Shown piece by piece: positions 40,784 through 52,300 of a stretch of DNA of 64,000 nucleotides. Location of the stretch: contig NC_081198.1 in NCBI RefSeq assembly GCF_902713425.1, forward strand, positions 23,295,188-23,359,187. Direction: 5' to 3'. The notes beneath the pieces were generated by a model. The model saw only the letters and a list, made by a program, of their open reading frames with translations. It searched no databases and was not told where the DNA came from. Each line of letters starts with the position of its first letter. The first letter of the stretch is position 1. A program made the position numbers and the translations under genes. The DNA is from Acipenser ruthenus (Eukaryota; Chordata; Actinopteri; Acipenseriformes; Acipenseridae).

Positions 40784-43700
40784 TTATTCCATCTTCACGT
40801 CCTGAAGTCCGGCGATCCTCCACTCCGCGCAGGCCTTGTCCTTCCCGAGGGTCCGGATGTCCAGAATTACAAAGTCCTTGATAAGAGTTTGTGCCCTTCT
40901 GGTCGTGGTGATAGTGTCTAGCTCCTGCTTGTGATAGACACAGACGTTACGGCCTTCCCACAGGATCTGCTTGACAACATTGATGACACGCCAAACACAC
41001 TTAGCTGTGCTGGTAGTGATTCCTCCCGCAGGCCCATAGAGCACAGTCTCAGCGGTCATCTTGGCCGTGTCAGCAAACCTGTTTAGGAAGACAGAGACAG
41101 AGAGCCAGACACTGCCAGCCACATCACACTCCCAGAAGATATGGGCTGGTGTTTCTCTCTTGCGGCACTTTGCATAGGGGCATGTTTCTACTTGGGCTAG
41201 TCCCCTCCTGAACATGAACGCTCGAGTGGGGAGTGCACTGTGGACGGTGTTCCATGCTATATCCTTCTGGACATTACTGAGGCAGCTGTGAGACACATTC
41301 TCCCAGATTTTTTGGCTTTGGGTGAGGGAGAAAGTAGCTACTTTTTCAATTTCCTGGGAACCGGCAAGATATTTAGTTACAGCCTTGTATTCCCAGGAGG
41401 CCAATTTTGCTTTATCTAAGCCCAATTTATATATAGTGTCCCTTAAGGTTCTATAATACAATGGGGGGTCCCAGGAGTACGGCACGGTGTTATCAATAGT
41501 GCAGAGGCCCAAGGCCCTGAGACAGGTGGCAAAATAGAAACGATTCATGTAACATACCTTCCTGTCCAGGGCCTGGATGTTCTTGATAGTTTGCGTGAGC
41601 CCCTGCACTCGGGTGAGCTGCACAACGTCCGGGACCCCCTTACCTCCCTTCTTGTCGGCTTTACTCAGGGTGGCTCGCTTTACCCTCTCCATCTTGCTGC
41701 CCCAGATAAAGCGGTGGATAATGCGGTCCACCACTTTTTTGGTGGTCCTGTCTGGGGGAAAGATTTTTCCTACATAAGAGAGGATGGGGAACAGTATAGA
41801 CTTGGTTATTAATACTCTACCCGTCATTGTTAAGGATCTTGTGCTCCATCCGCCAATCTTTTTACGGACCTGGTTAATGGCCGCCGTCCAGCTCTGGGCC
41901 TCCGAGCTATTGTTCTCGAAAATGAGGCCCAGAATCTTGATTTTGTCCTTTTTGACAGGGTACATGTCCGACAGTTCCCTATCTACCTGCCAATTTTTAG
42001 ACACGTAGACTTCGCTCTTGGACTTATTAATCACTGCCCCGGTCGCCGTGCAGTACTTCTCAAGGATATTACTAATCCGAGGTACCGACGATGTGTTGGT
42101 GCAAATGAGTGACACATCGTCCATATATGCTGTTGTTTTGACCTGGACCCCGTTGGATCCAGGCAGCTGGAAACCAGTTATATTGGTATCCCTACGAATT
42201 GCCTGCAGGAGGGGTTCAATGCACACGACATATAGCAGTGGGGATAGTGGGCAACCCTGTCTGACCCCTGACTGGATAGATATTTTACCAGTCAGGTGCC
42301 TGTTCACCAAGACTCGGGTACTAATGTTTGTATATATGGTTTTAACCCACTCCCTAAGTCCAGGAGCGAATTTCATCTGGTCCATCACTTTGTACATATA
42401 TTCATGGCTTACCCTATCGAACGCCTTCTCCTGGTCAAGGTTGAACAGGCAGAGGGGATGGTTCCGTTCTCTAGAATAAGCCAGAATGTCCCTTGTTAAC
42501 ATTAAAATATCCGTGATGGACCTCCCTGGGACGCCACAAGCCTGGTCGGGGCCAATGACCAAAGGGAGGTGTACTTGTAGCCGGAGCATCAGAGCTTTGG
42601 CTAGTATCTTGTAATCCACGCAAAGGAGGCTGATTGGGCGCCAATTCCGTAGATCTTTAACTTCCCCTTTCTTATGAAGGAGAGTAATTACACTCTCCCG
42701 CATAGAAGGGCCCAACCGCTTCTCCCTGTAGACCGCTCTGTAGACCTCCGCTAAATGGACTTTTAGCATGTCCCAAAAAAGATGGTAATACTCACCCGGG
42801 ATGCCATCTGGACCTGGCGTCTTACCGGTGTTCATGGTCTTAACCGCCTGGGTGAGCTCCTCCAGCGTGAGTTCTGGGTCCTTCTCCTCCTCCTCGTCGT
42901 CCCGCACTGAGTCAGGCTCCAACTGGCTCAGGAACCAGTCTATCAGGGTGTCATCTGTAGCTTTGATGTTATATAGGTCCCTATAGAAGTTCTCTACCAC
43001 TTTTTTCACTCCCTCACTATCCTCTACTATCCTCCCCCTGCTGTCGAGCATGGAGGACATCAAGTGCCGCTTCTCCCTCGTTTTCTGGAAGAAGAAGCGA
43101 GTACACTTTTCGTCTTCCTCCATTTTTTGCACTTTTGCATTGTGCATGACCTTTCGTTGTTCCTCCCTACAAAGCACTGAAAGATCTAGCTTGGTCTGGG
43201 CTATCTCGTCGCTTACAGGGAACCCCCGAAGCTGAAGCAGGCTCAGATGCTGGAGGGCAGCATTCAGGTGTTTATATTTGGCCCTCCTTTCTTTTGCTTT
43301 CCTCTTGCCTGCTGCTATGAAATAACCCTTAGTTCTGATTTTGACCATCTCCCACCACTCTATAGGGGAGTTGAATAGGTCACGCAAAGTGGTCCACTCA
43401 ACAAGCCTGCTCTTATAGGCTGCAGCTATGGAGGGGTCATCGAGTAAGGAGGTGTTTAATTTCCAAACCCCTGACCCCATCTGGGAGGTCTGAGGGACCT
43501 GCAATGTTACCTGCAGGAGCCTATGGTCAGAGAAGAAGACGGCCTGGGTGTCTACTGCCGTCTTCGTAAGGGAGCTGGTATGCAGGACGAGATCTATACG
43601 GGAGAAGGAGGTCCCAGATGAGCTCACCCAGGTAAAGGGAGGCACCAGGTCCTTACCTGCATCACACAGGGAGAAATCAGATATTACGGAGGACAAAACT

Positions 43701-44227
43701 CTACTAGAGCGGTCGTTGCGTGGCCTGCTCCGGTCTACGTCCCTCAGAGCACAATTGAAGTCACCTGACACGATGACGGGTACGTTCCCCAGCAGGAGTG
43801 GACGCAGCTGTGGAAAAAATTGAACTCTTTCGTTTTGGTTAGTGGGTGCGTAGACATTGACCAGTCTGAGGGGAGTGTTGTTGTATGTCACATCCACGCT
43901 CAGAATTCTACCAGGTTCTACCTCCCTGCTGCTGCGGGAGGTAATAAATGGGTTTTTAAACAGGATACCTACTCCGTCGGCTCTGGCTATGTTGGAGCCC
44001 GACCAGAAGGAGTCCCCCAGGGTCCAACTCTCCTTCAGGTCCCTATAATCAGGGCTCGACGAAATACCACACTCCTGCAGAAAGATGAGATCTGCTTTCA
44101 AGTTAGCTAGATAGTTTAGTACATCAAATCTTTTTTGTGTCTCCCTGATGCTCCTGACATTAACAGACACACATATCAGGGCCATCAGGGTAGCTAACAA
44201 GAAAAGGAGTCGCTGCGTCCACCCCAT
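40784..44227 (-). CDS. Copy 5 ORF2: endonuclease-reverse transcriptase (1147 aa)
   Basis: Open and full length with all endonuclease and RT residues seen in copy 2. Distinct substitutions include FWDMLK (shared with copy 7), LIDWFL and NNSSEAQ. As ORF1 is broken here, mobility would need ORF1 protein supplied by another copy. Confidence 0.94.
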   Translation of the reverse strand: MGWTQRLLFLLATLMALICVSVNVRSIRETQKRFDVLNYLANLKADLIFLQECGISSSPDYRDLKESWTLGDSFWSGSNIARADGVGILFKNPFITSRSSREVEPGRILSVDVTYNNTPLRLVNVYAPTNQNERVQFFPQLRPLLLGNVPVIVSGDFNCALRDVDRSRPRNDRSSRVLSSVISDFSLCDAGKDLVPPFTWVSSSGTSFSRIDLVLHTSSLTKTAVDTQAVFFSDHRLLQVTLQVPQTSQMGSGVWKLNTSLLDDPSIAAAYKSRLVEWTTLRDLFNSPIEWWEMVKIRTKGYFIAAGKRKAKERRAKYKHLNAALQHLSLLQLRGFPVSDEIAQTKLDLSVLCREEQRKVMHNAKVQKMEEDEKCTRFFFQKTREKRHLMSSMLDSRGRIVEDSEGVKKVVENFYRDLYNIKATDDTLIDWFLSQLEPDSVRDDEEEEKDPELTLEELTQAVKTMNTGKTPGPDGIPGEYYHLFWDMLKVHLAEVYRAVYREKRLGPSMRESVITLLHKKGEVKDLRNWRPISLLCVDYKILAKALMLRLQVHLPLVIGPDQACGVPGRSITDILMLTRDILAYSRERNHPLCLFNLDQEKAFDRVSHEYMYKVMDQMKFAPGLREWVKTIYTNISTRVLVNRHLTGKISIQSGVRQGCPLSPLLYVVCIEPLLQAIRRDTNITGFQLPGSNGVQVKTTAYMDDVSLICTNTSSVPRISNILEKYCTATGAVINKSKSEVYVSKNWQVDRELSDMYPVKKDKIKILGLIFENNSSEAQSWTAAINQVRKKIGGWSTRSLTMTGRVLITKSILFPILSYVGKIFPPDRTTKKVVDRIIHRFIWGSKMERVKRATLSKADKKGGKGVPDVVQLTRVQGLTQTIKNIQALDRKVCYMNRFYFATCLRALGLCTIDNTVPYSWDPPLYYRTLRDTIYKLGLDKAKLASWEYKAVTKYLAGSQEIEKVATFSLTQSQKIWENVSHSCLSNVQKDIAWNTVHSALPTRAFMFRRGLAQVETCPYAKCRKRETPAHIFWECDVAGSVWLSVSVFLNRFADTAKMTAETVLYGPAGGITTSTAKCVWRVINVVKQILWEGRNVCVYHKQELDTITTTRRAQTLIKDFVILDIRTLGKDKACAEWRIAGLQDVKME

Positions 44228-44232
44228 AGCGA

Positions 44233-46179
44233 CTATGATTGGGAGGTCGGGACACTCTTCCTACTCTTAGCTCTACGCTTGCTTCGAGGGGGCTTGGGCT
44301 TATTTGCAACTCCCATCACCCCTGAGAAGGTACTCACTGCTGCCTCGTCCAAGAAGGCACCGTCTTTATATGCACAGTACGTGGAGTTGTTGGGGCTATT
44401 CAACTCCCCACAAGGTAAGTCTGGTGGAACTTGCTCAGGGCCCCTCGGAACGTGTGGGTCAGCTTTGTCCTGGGGGGGGGGTTATGACAGACAGCATTCT
44501 TTGGCTGTTACCGTCTGGTGAATTGGAGCTGTTAGCAGACTTCTGGCTTACCGCGTCCAGGGGTATTCCCATGTCATCCAGTGTTGTATCTAGGAGGACC
44601 TCTAGGGGGCCCCTGGTTTTGCCCATACAAGGGAGGGGGTCAAGGATGCTTTGAAGGGAGGCCCTTCGCTTGAAGAGGGTCATTGCTACAGAGGTACTGC
44701 TGGTCAGGGAAGGTGTTGACCCCGACCTCTCCCTCGGTGCATTAGTGAACACCTCTTCTGCGAGGTGTGCTAGGGTTTGTGCCAACGACTGGGAAGGCTG
44801 GCTGGGGATGCCCTGGCTGGCTGCTACCTGCCCACTAGGCGGCAGTGTAGCCGTCCCACTCGCCTCCGTCTCTGCCTGCGAGGGCAAGACTGGGGACTTT
44901 GTGTGGACATTATCTGGTTTTGGATCTATGGGGGCCACCTGCAACTTGCTGTCTTTGATCTTGATCTTCTTTCTTTTCCCCCCCTCGTCTCTACCCTTTC
45001 TTTTCCCCACCCTCTGCTGGTTCTTCACTCCCTTCCCCTCCTTCTCACTCTCACTTTCACTGTCGCTTTTGCTTTCCTCCCCCACGGACTCAATCCTTAT
45101 GGCGTCATAACGAGAGCCGAGGGGGAGTGCTGGCGCTGAGAGGGCCCTACTCAGGGGGGGGCCGCTGCTGGGTCCGGGCTCCCTCCCTGACTCGTGTTCT
45201 GCATCAGAGGAGCTACTGGAGGAGCTAGTGGAGTGGCTGTTGTACTCTCTCTCTGGGCTGGGGGAAGGGGTCCTCGTAAAACGGGACATGTCTCGGGGGC
45301 GGGGGGGTGAGGGGGTGCTGGTGATGATGGTGGTGCTGGAGTCTGGGTCTTGGATACTGTTGGTGGTGATGTGGACTGATCTTTGTTACTTGCTCCCTCT
45401 TCCTGCTCAGGCCTAGGCTTGTTCATGTTTGCCTTGCTGGCTCTGGCCATGTTGGCATAGGAAGAGGGGCAGTCCTTAAACAGGTGCCCCTTCTTTCCAC
45501 ACAAATTGCACTGCCTCTCTTCTCTGCAGTGGCTGGTCTCGTGGGGGGCGCCGCAGTTCCTGCACTTGACTACAGTACACGCGGCCGTCAGGTGTCCTAA
45601 TTCCCCACATTTCCTGCAGAGTTTTGGCATCCCATTATAGAATATCAGCCCTCTGTTGGGCCCTAACACTATGGAGTTTGGAATGTGGCGGACGCCTCCA
45701 ATGCCCGATGGATCAACATTAAGGCGTACCAGCCACTTTCTGGCTCCTGTCCAAACCCCATCTTCATCTGTAATTTTCCTCCCTTCTGATGACACCCTCC
45801 CATAGCGGTTAAGCCATGTTGTAATATCATAGTCGCTAACAGCCTCATTGAAAAATTGGACAGTAACAACTTTCATTTCTCTGTCTGTCAGTGCATCCAC
45901 ACAAAATTCTTTGTATGGAGCGAGATATTTATTCTCCCCCCAAAAGGACCACATTTCTTGTAACTTTTGGGGGTTCCTAAAACTGACCTCAAACACTTCC
46001 TTAAGCCCTGGCAATTTCACCAAACAATTCAAGTCAGAAGGGGAAAAACCCATACCCCTCTGAAGAATGGTCCGGCTGAACTCCAGTCTCGTCAGTCCTG
46101 GTTCCGTTTCATCTTGCTTGTTTCTTGTGAAGCGCACCGCATTGTGCCTCCTGGTTTCCTGGGTTGGCCGGAACGCCAT
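44233..46179 (-). pseudogene. Copy 5 ORF1, two frameshifts
   Basis: Open from ATG at 46179 through the RRM-like region and three knuckles. It is shifted by a missing base in the G run near 45311 and by an extra base in the G run at 44472-44481 (10 G; 9 in open copies). Confidence 0.88.
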
Positions 46180-46912
46180 CCTTCAGCTGGCTCCTCCGAT
46201 TGGGGTGGGAGAAGCCTCTGGACGTCCGGGTTGTCTCTCTCTACGGAAAAGAGACAACGTAAGCAGCAAATCTGGGCAGTTGAAGGAACTATTACTTTAG
46301 TCCCTGAGGAGATGGTCGCCTCGCAAGAGGGACCCCCTCCCCAGGTGAACGGTGTCCTTCCCTGGCGGAGTAGGGGGCGCTGCTTGGCACCGAGACCACG
46401 TAGGAAGAATCGTGGCTGTGACGCCTCCTCGGGGTCCGGGGCCGCCCTCTGCTCCTCCCAGATGGCGCCCTCTGCTGGGCGCCTGCTGCTCTCTCGGTCT
46501 GGATCTCGATTACAATCAAGGGCTGGGGATGAGGTCGTCTAGGTCATCAAAGGGTCCTCAAAGGTCGTCTGGATGGTAGGTCCTCCTTCTCTCTAACTCC
46601 AGGAACGTCTGGAAAAGCCGGAACCGCCTGAAAAAGAAAAAAACGGGAACCGCCTGAAAAAGAAAAAACTGCTCTCAACAGTCAACAAAATCTTGAAAGA
46701 CCCTCGGCCTGGATTGGGCAAGCCAAAACCAGACTGAGCATTAGTCTTCCAAAAAGTTGCCGAGCTGAAGAAGGCCAGTCAAAAATAAAAAAAATTCTGT
46801 TCCTCCTCACCCGAACAAACCTCTCACAGACCCTCGGAGGGAGCGGGCAATGCCACTACCCTCTAAGCCTTAGTCTTAGAAAGATTTATTCGAACTGAAG
46901 AGAAGCCAGAGT
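46180..46912 (-). other. Copy 5 5' UTR
   Basis: Same leader; perfect CTCF-type motif at 46465-46478. Variant AAAACGGGAACCGCC is shared with copy 6. Confidence 0.75.
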
Positions 46913-47211
46913 ATATGGCTGGCTAAGAAGGACCTGGCATAGGGACATGTTCCACCACACTTGTCTGGTTAGCTGCATGCTCCCATGAAACAAACTGCTG
47001 CTGTCTACATCATCATCACATGTGAATAAAAGAAAGAAAGACAGCAAGAAAGAAAGAGAGAAAGAAAGAGAAATAAAGAAAGAGAGAAAGACAAAAAAGA
47101 AGTAAAACGGCGGGAAAACTTGCATCAACACTGGCACTCTCCCTCCAGCAGGGGTAGACAAAATGCTCACAGGAGAGATCCAGATGTGACTTTGACCAAC
47201 GTTAGAGAAAG
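46913..47211 (-). repeat. Truncated U2 array spacer right of copy 5
   Basis: Starts in mid-spacer (ATATGGCTGGCTAAG) and lacks the promoter half. Purine tract at about 47026-47102 with ATAAAG and GACAAAA variants. CATCATCATCAC variant shared with the spacer after copy 6. Confidence 0.88.
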
Positions 47212-47399
47212 GTGTGCACCGTTCCCGGAGGTACTGCAATACCGGGCCGATGCGTGGAGTGGACGGAGCAAGCCCCTGTTCCATCTCCCGATTCCAAAAA
47301 TCAATTTAATATATGGTCCCCTGATAGGGGACGTATCAGATATTAAACTGATAAGAACAGATACTACACTTGATCTTAGCCAAAAGGCCGAGAAGCGAT
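47212..47399 (-). ncRNA. RNU2: U2 snRNA gene, intact
   Basis: A complete 188-nt U2 with a PSE-like block at 47447-47462. Its 3' box region has one change (CAGATGTGAC on the plus strand). Confidence 0.94.
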
Positions 47400-47998
47400 G
47401 GCGACTTGGCCCTTGCCCGGGGCCCCCCAGCCCAGACGGCACAGGGGGATTCAAAGGTGGGTGCAAAATTCCAAGCACAAGCAGACCCCCAAAAAACGGG
47501 CTGCTGCTTCCAGAGGGGAAATGTGCAATTTAAGCAGGAGGAAACAAAACAGCAAAAACACACACATAACACCAAAAACAAAACATAAACTGGCGGAGTG
47601 CGTCTTACAAATAGTCATGCCAAGCTGCAATGCTGTACAAGGTGCCTTGGGTAACTACAACTGTGCCTCGCTGGCTGGCTGGCTTGCTAAGAAGGTCCTG
47701 GCATAGGGACATGTTCCACCACACTTGTCTGGTTAGCTGCATGCTCCCAGGAAACAACCTGCTGCTGTCTACATCATCACCACATGTGAATAAAAGAAAG
47801 AAAGACAGCAAGAAAGAAAGAGAGAAAGAAAGAGAGAAAGAGAGAAAGAAAGAGAGAAAGAAAGAAAGAGAGAAAGAAAAAAAAAGAAGTAAAACGGCGG
47901 GAAAACTTGCATCAACACTGGCACTCTCCCTCCAGCAGGGGTAGACAAAATGCTCACAGGAGAGATCCAGATCTGACTTTGACCAACGTTAGAGAAAG
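47400..47998 (-). repeat. U2 array spacer
   Basis: Standard spacer with a 5-bp loss in the AAACAAAGC stretch. Purine tract at about 47791-47889. Confidence 0.9.
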
Positions 47999-48012
47999 GT
48001 GTGCACCGTTCC
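47999..48012 (-). pseudogene. RNU2: U2 3' stub (last 14 nt)
   Basis: Only GGAACGGTGCACAC of U2 remains, joined to mid-ORF2 of copy 6 by two or so unassigned bases. Confidence 0.85.
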
Positions 48013-48013
48013 A

Positions 48014-48530
48014 CGTCGTTGCGTGGCCTGCTCCGGTCTACGTCCCTCAGAGCACAATTGAAGTCACCTGACACGATGACGGGTACGTTCCCCAGCAGGA
48101 GTGGACGCAGCTGTGGAAAAAATTGAACTCTTTCGTTTTGGTTAGTGGGTGCGTAGACATTGACCAGTCTGAGGGGAGTGTTGTTGTATGTCACATCCAC
48201 GCTCAGAATTCTACCAGGTTCTACCTCCCTGCTGCTGCGGGAGGTAATAAATGGGTTTTTAAACAGGATACCTACTCCGTCGGCTCTGGCTATGTTGGAG
48301 CCCGACCAGAAGGAGTCCCCCAGGGTCCAACTCTCCTTCAGGTCCCTATAATCAGGGCTCGACGAAATACCACACTCCTGCAGAAAGATGAGATCTGCTT
48401 TCAAGTTAGCTAGATAGTTTAGTACATCAAATCTTTTTTGTGTCTCCCTGATGCTCCTGACATTAACAGACACACATATCAGGGCCATCAGGGTAGCTAA
48501 CAAGAAAAGGAGTCGCTGCGTCCACCCCAT
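48014..48530 (-). pseudogene. Copy 6 ORF2 fragment (endonuclease N-terminal part)
   Basis: Codons 1-172 are open through SGDFNC and end at SRPRND. The frame then runs on by chance through the U2 3' end and the purine tract to 47769, giving a 253-aa chimeric ORF with a phenylalanine/serine-rich tail. It lacks the endonuclease SDH motif and RT, so it is not a functional enzyme. Confidence 0.88.
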
Positions 48531-48535
48531 AGCGA

Positions 48536-50481
48536 CTATGATTGGGAGGTCGGGACACTCTTCCTACTCTTAGCTCTACGCTTGCTTCGAGGGGGCTTGG
48601 GCTTATTTGCAACTCCCATCACCCCTGAGAAGGTACTCACTGCTGCCTCGTCCAAGAAGGCACCGTCTTTATATGCACAGTACGTGGAGTTGTTGGGGCT
48701 ATTCAACTCCCCACAAGGTAAGTCTGGTGGAACTTGCTCAGGGCCCCTCGGAACGTGTGGGTCAGCTTTGTCCTGGGGGGGGTTATGACAGACAGCATTC
48801 TTTGGCTGTTACCGTCTGTTGAATTGGAGCTGTTAGCAGACTTCTGGCTTACCGCGTCCAGGGGTATTCCCATGTCCTCCTGTGCTGTATCTAGGAGGAC
48901 CTCTAGGGGGCCCCTGGTTTTGCCCATACAAGGGAGGGGGTCAAGGATGCTTTGAAGGGAGGCCCTTCGCTTGAAGAGGGTCATTGCTACAGAGGTACTG
49001 CTGGTCAGGGAAGGTGTTGACCCCGACCTCTCCCTCGGTGCATTAGTGAACACCTCTTCTGCGAGGTGTGCTAGGGTTTGTGCCAACGACTGGGAAGGCT
49101 GGCTGGGGATGCCCTGGCTGGCTGCTACCTGCCCACTAGGCGGCAGTGTAGCCGTCCCACTCGCCTCCGTCTCTGCCTGCGAGGGCAAGACTGGGGACTT
49201 TGTGTGGACATTAGCTGGTTTTGGATCTATGGGGGCCACCTGCAACTTGCTGTCTTTGATCCTGATCTTCTTTCTTTTCCCCCCCTCGTCTCTACCCTTT
49301 CTTTTCCCCACCCTCTGCTGGTTCTTCACTCCCTTCCCCTCCTTCTCACTCTCACTTTCACTGTCGCTTTTGCTTTCCTCCCCCACGGACTCAATCCTTA
49401 TGGCGTCATAACGAGAGCCGAGGGGGAGTGCTGGCGCTGAGAGGGCCCTACTCAGGGGGGGGGGGCGCTGCTGGGTCCGGGCTCCCTCCCTGCCTCGTGT
49501 TCTGCATCAGAGGAGCTACTGGAGGAGCTAGTGGAGTGGCTGTTGTACTCTCTCTCTGGGCTGGGGGAAGGGGTCCTCGTAAAACGGGACATGTCTCGGG
49601 GGCGGGGGGGTGAGGGGGTGCTGGTGATGATGGTGGTGCTGGAGTCTGGGTCTTGGATACTGTTGGTGGTGATGTGGACTGATCTTTGTTACTTGCTCCC
49701 TCTTCCTGCTCAGGCCTGGCTTGTTCATGTTTGCCTTGCTGGCTCTGGCCATGTTGGCATAGGAAGAGGGGCAGTCCTTAAACAGGTGCCCCTTCTTTCC
49801 ACACAAATTGCACTGCCTCTCTTCTCTGCAGTGGCTGGTCTCGTGGGGGGCGCCGCAGTTCCTGCACTTGACTACAGTACACGCGGCCGTCAGGTGTCCT
49901 AATTCCCCACATTTCCTGCAGAGTTTTGGCATCCCATTATAGAATATCAGCCCTCTGTTGGGCCCTAACACTATGGAGTTTGGAATGTGGCGGACGCCTC
50001 CAATGCCCGATGGATCAACATTAAGGCGTACCAGCCACTTTCTGGCTCCTGTCCAAACCCCATCTTCATCTGTAATTTTCCTCCCTTCTGATGACACCCT
50101 CCCATAGCGGTTAAGCCATGTTGTAATATCATAGTCGCTAACAGCCTCATTGAAAAATTGGACAGTAACAACTTTCATTTCTCTGTCTGTCAGTGCATCC
50201 ACACAAAATTCTTTGTATGGAGCGAGATATTTATTCTCCCCCCAAAAGGACCACATTTCTTGTAACTTTTGGGGGTTCCTAAAACTGACCTCAAACACTT
50301 CCTTAAGCCCTGGCAATTTCACCAAACAATTCAAGTCAGAAGGGGAAAAACCCATACCCCTCTGAAGAATGGTCCGGCTGAACTCCAGTCTCGTCAGTCC
50401 TGGTTCCGTTTCATCTTGCTTGTTTCTTGTGAAGCGCACCGCATTGTGCCTCCTGGTTTCCTGGGTTGGCCGGAACGCCAT
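48536..50481 (-). pseudogene. Copy 6 ORF1, about four frameshifts
   Basis: Open from ATG at 50481 through the three knuckles to about 49716, where one base is missing (CAGGCCTGGC). More shifts lie in the G runs near 49612, 49455-49465 and 48775-48782. This is the most degraded ORF1 here, as expected for a non-functional duplicate. Confidence 0.88.
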
Positions 50482-51215
50482 CCTTCAGCTGGCTCCTCCG
50501 ATTGGGGTGGGAGAAGCCTCTGGACGTCCGGGTTGTCTCTCTCTACGGAAAAGAGACAACGTAAGCAGCAAATCTGGGCAGTTGAAGGAACTATTACTTT
50601 AGTCTCTGAGGAGATGGTCGCCTCGCAAGAGGGACCCCCTCCCCAGGTGAACGGTGTCCTTCCCTGGCGGAGTAGGGGGCGCTGCTTGGCACCGAGACCA
50701 CGTAGGAAGAATCGTGGCTGTGACGCCTCCTCGGGGTCCGGGGCCGCCCTCTGCTCCTCCCAGATGGCGCCCTCTGCTGGGCGCCTGCTGCTCTCTCGGT
50801 CTGGATCTCGATTACAATCAAGGGCTGGGGATGAGGTCGTCTAGGTCATCAAAGGGTCCTCAAAGGTCGTCTGGATGGTAGGTCCTCCTTCTCTCTAACT
50901 CCAGGAACGTCTGGAAAAGCCGGAACCGCCTGAAAAAGAAAAAAACGGGAACCGCCTGAAAAAGAAAAAACTACTCTCAACAGTCAACAAAATCTTGAAA
51001 GACCCTCGGCCTGGATTGGGCAAGCCAAAACCAGACTGAGCATTAGTCTTCCAAAAAGTTGCCGAGCTGAAGAAAGCCAGTCAAAAATAAAAAAAAATTC
51101 TGTTCCTCCTCACCCGAACAAACCTCTCACAGACCCTCGGAGGGAGCGGGCAATGCCACTACCCTCTAAGCCTTAGTCTTAGAAAGATTTATTCGAACTG
51201 AAGAGAAGCCAGAGT
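50482..51215 (-). other. Copy 6 5' UTR
   Basis: Same leader as copy 5; perfect CTCF-type motif at 50767-50780. Confidence 0.75.
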
Positions 51216-51515
51216 ATATGGCTGGCTAAGAAGGACCTGGCATAGGGACATGTTCCACCACACTTGTCTGGTTAGCTGCATGCTCCCAGGAAACAAACTG
51301 CTGCTGTCTACATCATCATCACATGTGAATAAAAGAAAGAAAGACAGCAAGAAAGAAAGAGAGAAAGAAAGAGAAAGAAAGAAAGAGAGAAAGAAAAAAA
51401 AAGAAGTAAAACGGCGGGAAAACTTGCATCAACACTGGCACTCTCCCTCCAGCAGGGGTAGACAAAATGCTCACAGGAGAGATCCAGATCTGACTTTGAC
51501 CAACGTTAGAGAAAG
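51216..51515 (-). repeat. Truncated U2 array spacer right of copy 6
   Basis: Begins at the same mid-spacer point as the one after copy 5. Purine tract at about 51330-51403. Confidence 0.88.
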
Positions 51516-51650
51516 GTGTGCACCGTTCCCGGAGGTACTGCAATACCGGGCCGATGCGTGGAGTGGACGGAGCAAGCCCCTGTTCCATCTCCCGATTCCA
51601 AAAATCAATTTAATATATGGTCCCCTGATAGGGGACGTATCAGATATTAA
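51516..51650 (-). pseudogene. RNU2: U2 3' part (nt 54-188), cut by copy 7
   Basis: U2 cut at nt 53/54, otherwise unchanged. Confidence 0.93.
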
Positions 51651-52300
51651 TACTCTTTTATTGAGATTTTACATTTTTTACATTTACACCCATTCGTTTT
51701 TTTCATTCATTTTACATTTCTTTTAAAGATGACATTCATGCATACAGACATACATTTTGTTTTAAAAGCATTTAAAATACATTTAAAAACACCAAGACAA
51801 TTGTGCTTTGTACATGGTTAAAACAGACACAGATTAAAATCAACATGAAAAAAACCTGTGCTGCTTTAAAAGTGACTGGAAAAAAAGAACCATCTATAAA
51901 AAACCAGTGTTTGTGAGGGCCGGGGAGTGCTCTCTAAAAAAGTTCAAAAGTGAACATAAAACTAGATCTAAAACAGGGACAGGGGAAAAGGGACAGTGTA
52001 TAGAACAGTGAGTTAAAATTCTAAAATTTTAAAACACTTAAAATGTAACTTTTAATAGTTTACATTAAAAATCTTAAAGATACATAAAACAAAACAAAAC
52101 AAAATCAAATAAAACATTCAACGTAAATCAAATAAAAGTCAATAAAACTGAAACAAAAAGACTACATAAAACCAGGGCACCGTTGAAAAAACGGTCATGC
52201 CAGCTAAAAAGGGCGGAATGCTGGCATGACAAAATAAATAAAAGGCTTAGCGGTGCCCCGTAGTCCCGCTCCTAGGAGCTAGCGGTTCCAGTTTTTTCCT
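51651..52300 (-). other. Copy 7 3' UTR
   Basis: Full nested-stem block (52175-52258), AATAAA six bases from the end. Confidence 0.85.

Larger units (their letters stand above)
40134..46912 (-). mobile_element. Keno-like U2-specific LINE, copy 5 (full length)
   Basis: About 6.78 kb. ORF2 is open; ORF1 has two frameshifts. The element end TACT overlaps TACT of U2 at the 3' junction. The 5' junction is not in U2: after GCCAGAGT comes ATAT and then spacer sequence about 285 bp upstream of a U2 start. U2 nt 1-38 and the proximal promoter are therefore missing. The same 5' junction occurs in copy 6. Confidence 0.92.
48014..51215 (-). mobile_element. Keno-like LINE, copy 6 (3' half missing)
   Basis: The 5' 3.2 kb of an element: 5' UTR, ORF1 and the first 172 or so ORF2 codons. 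It lacks RT and 3' UTR, which reverse transcription cannot produce directly, so a deletion or unequal exchange made it. Its 5' junction and leader variants match copy 5. Confidence 0.92.
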
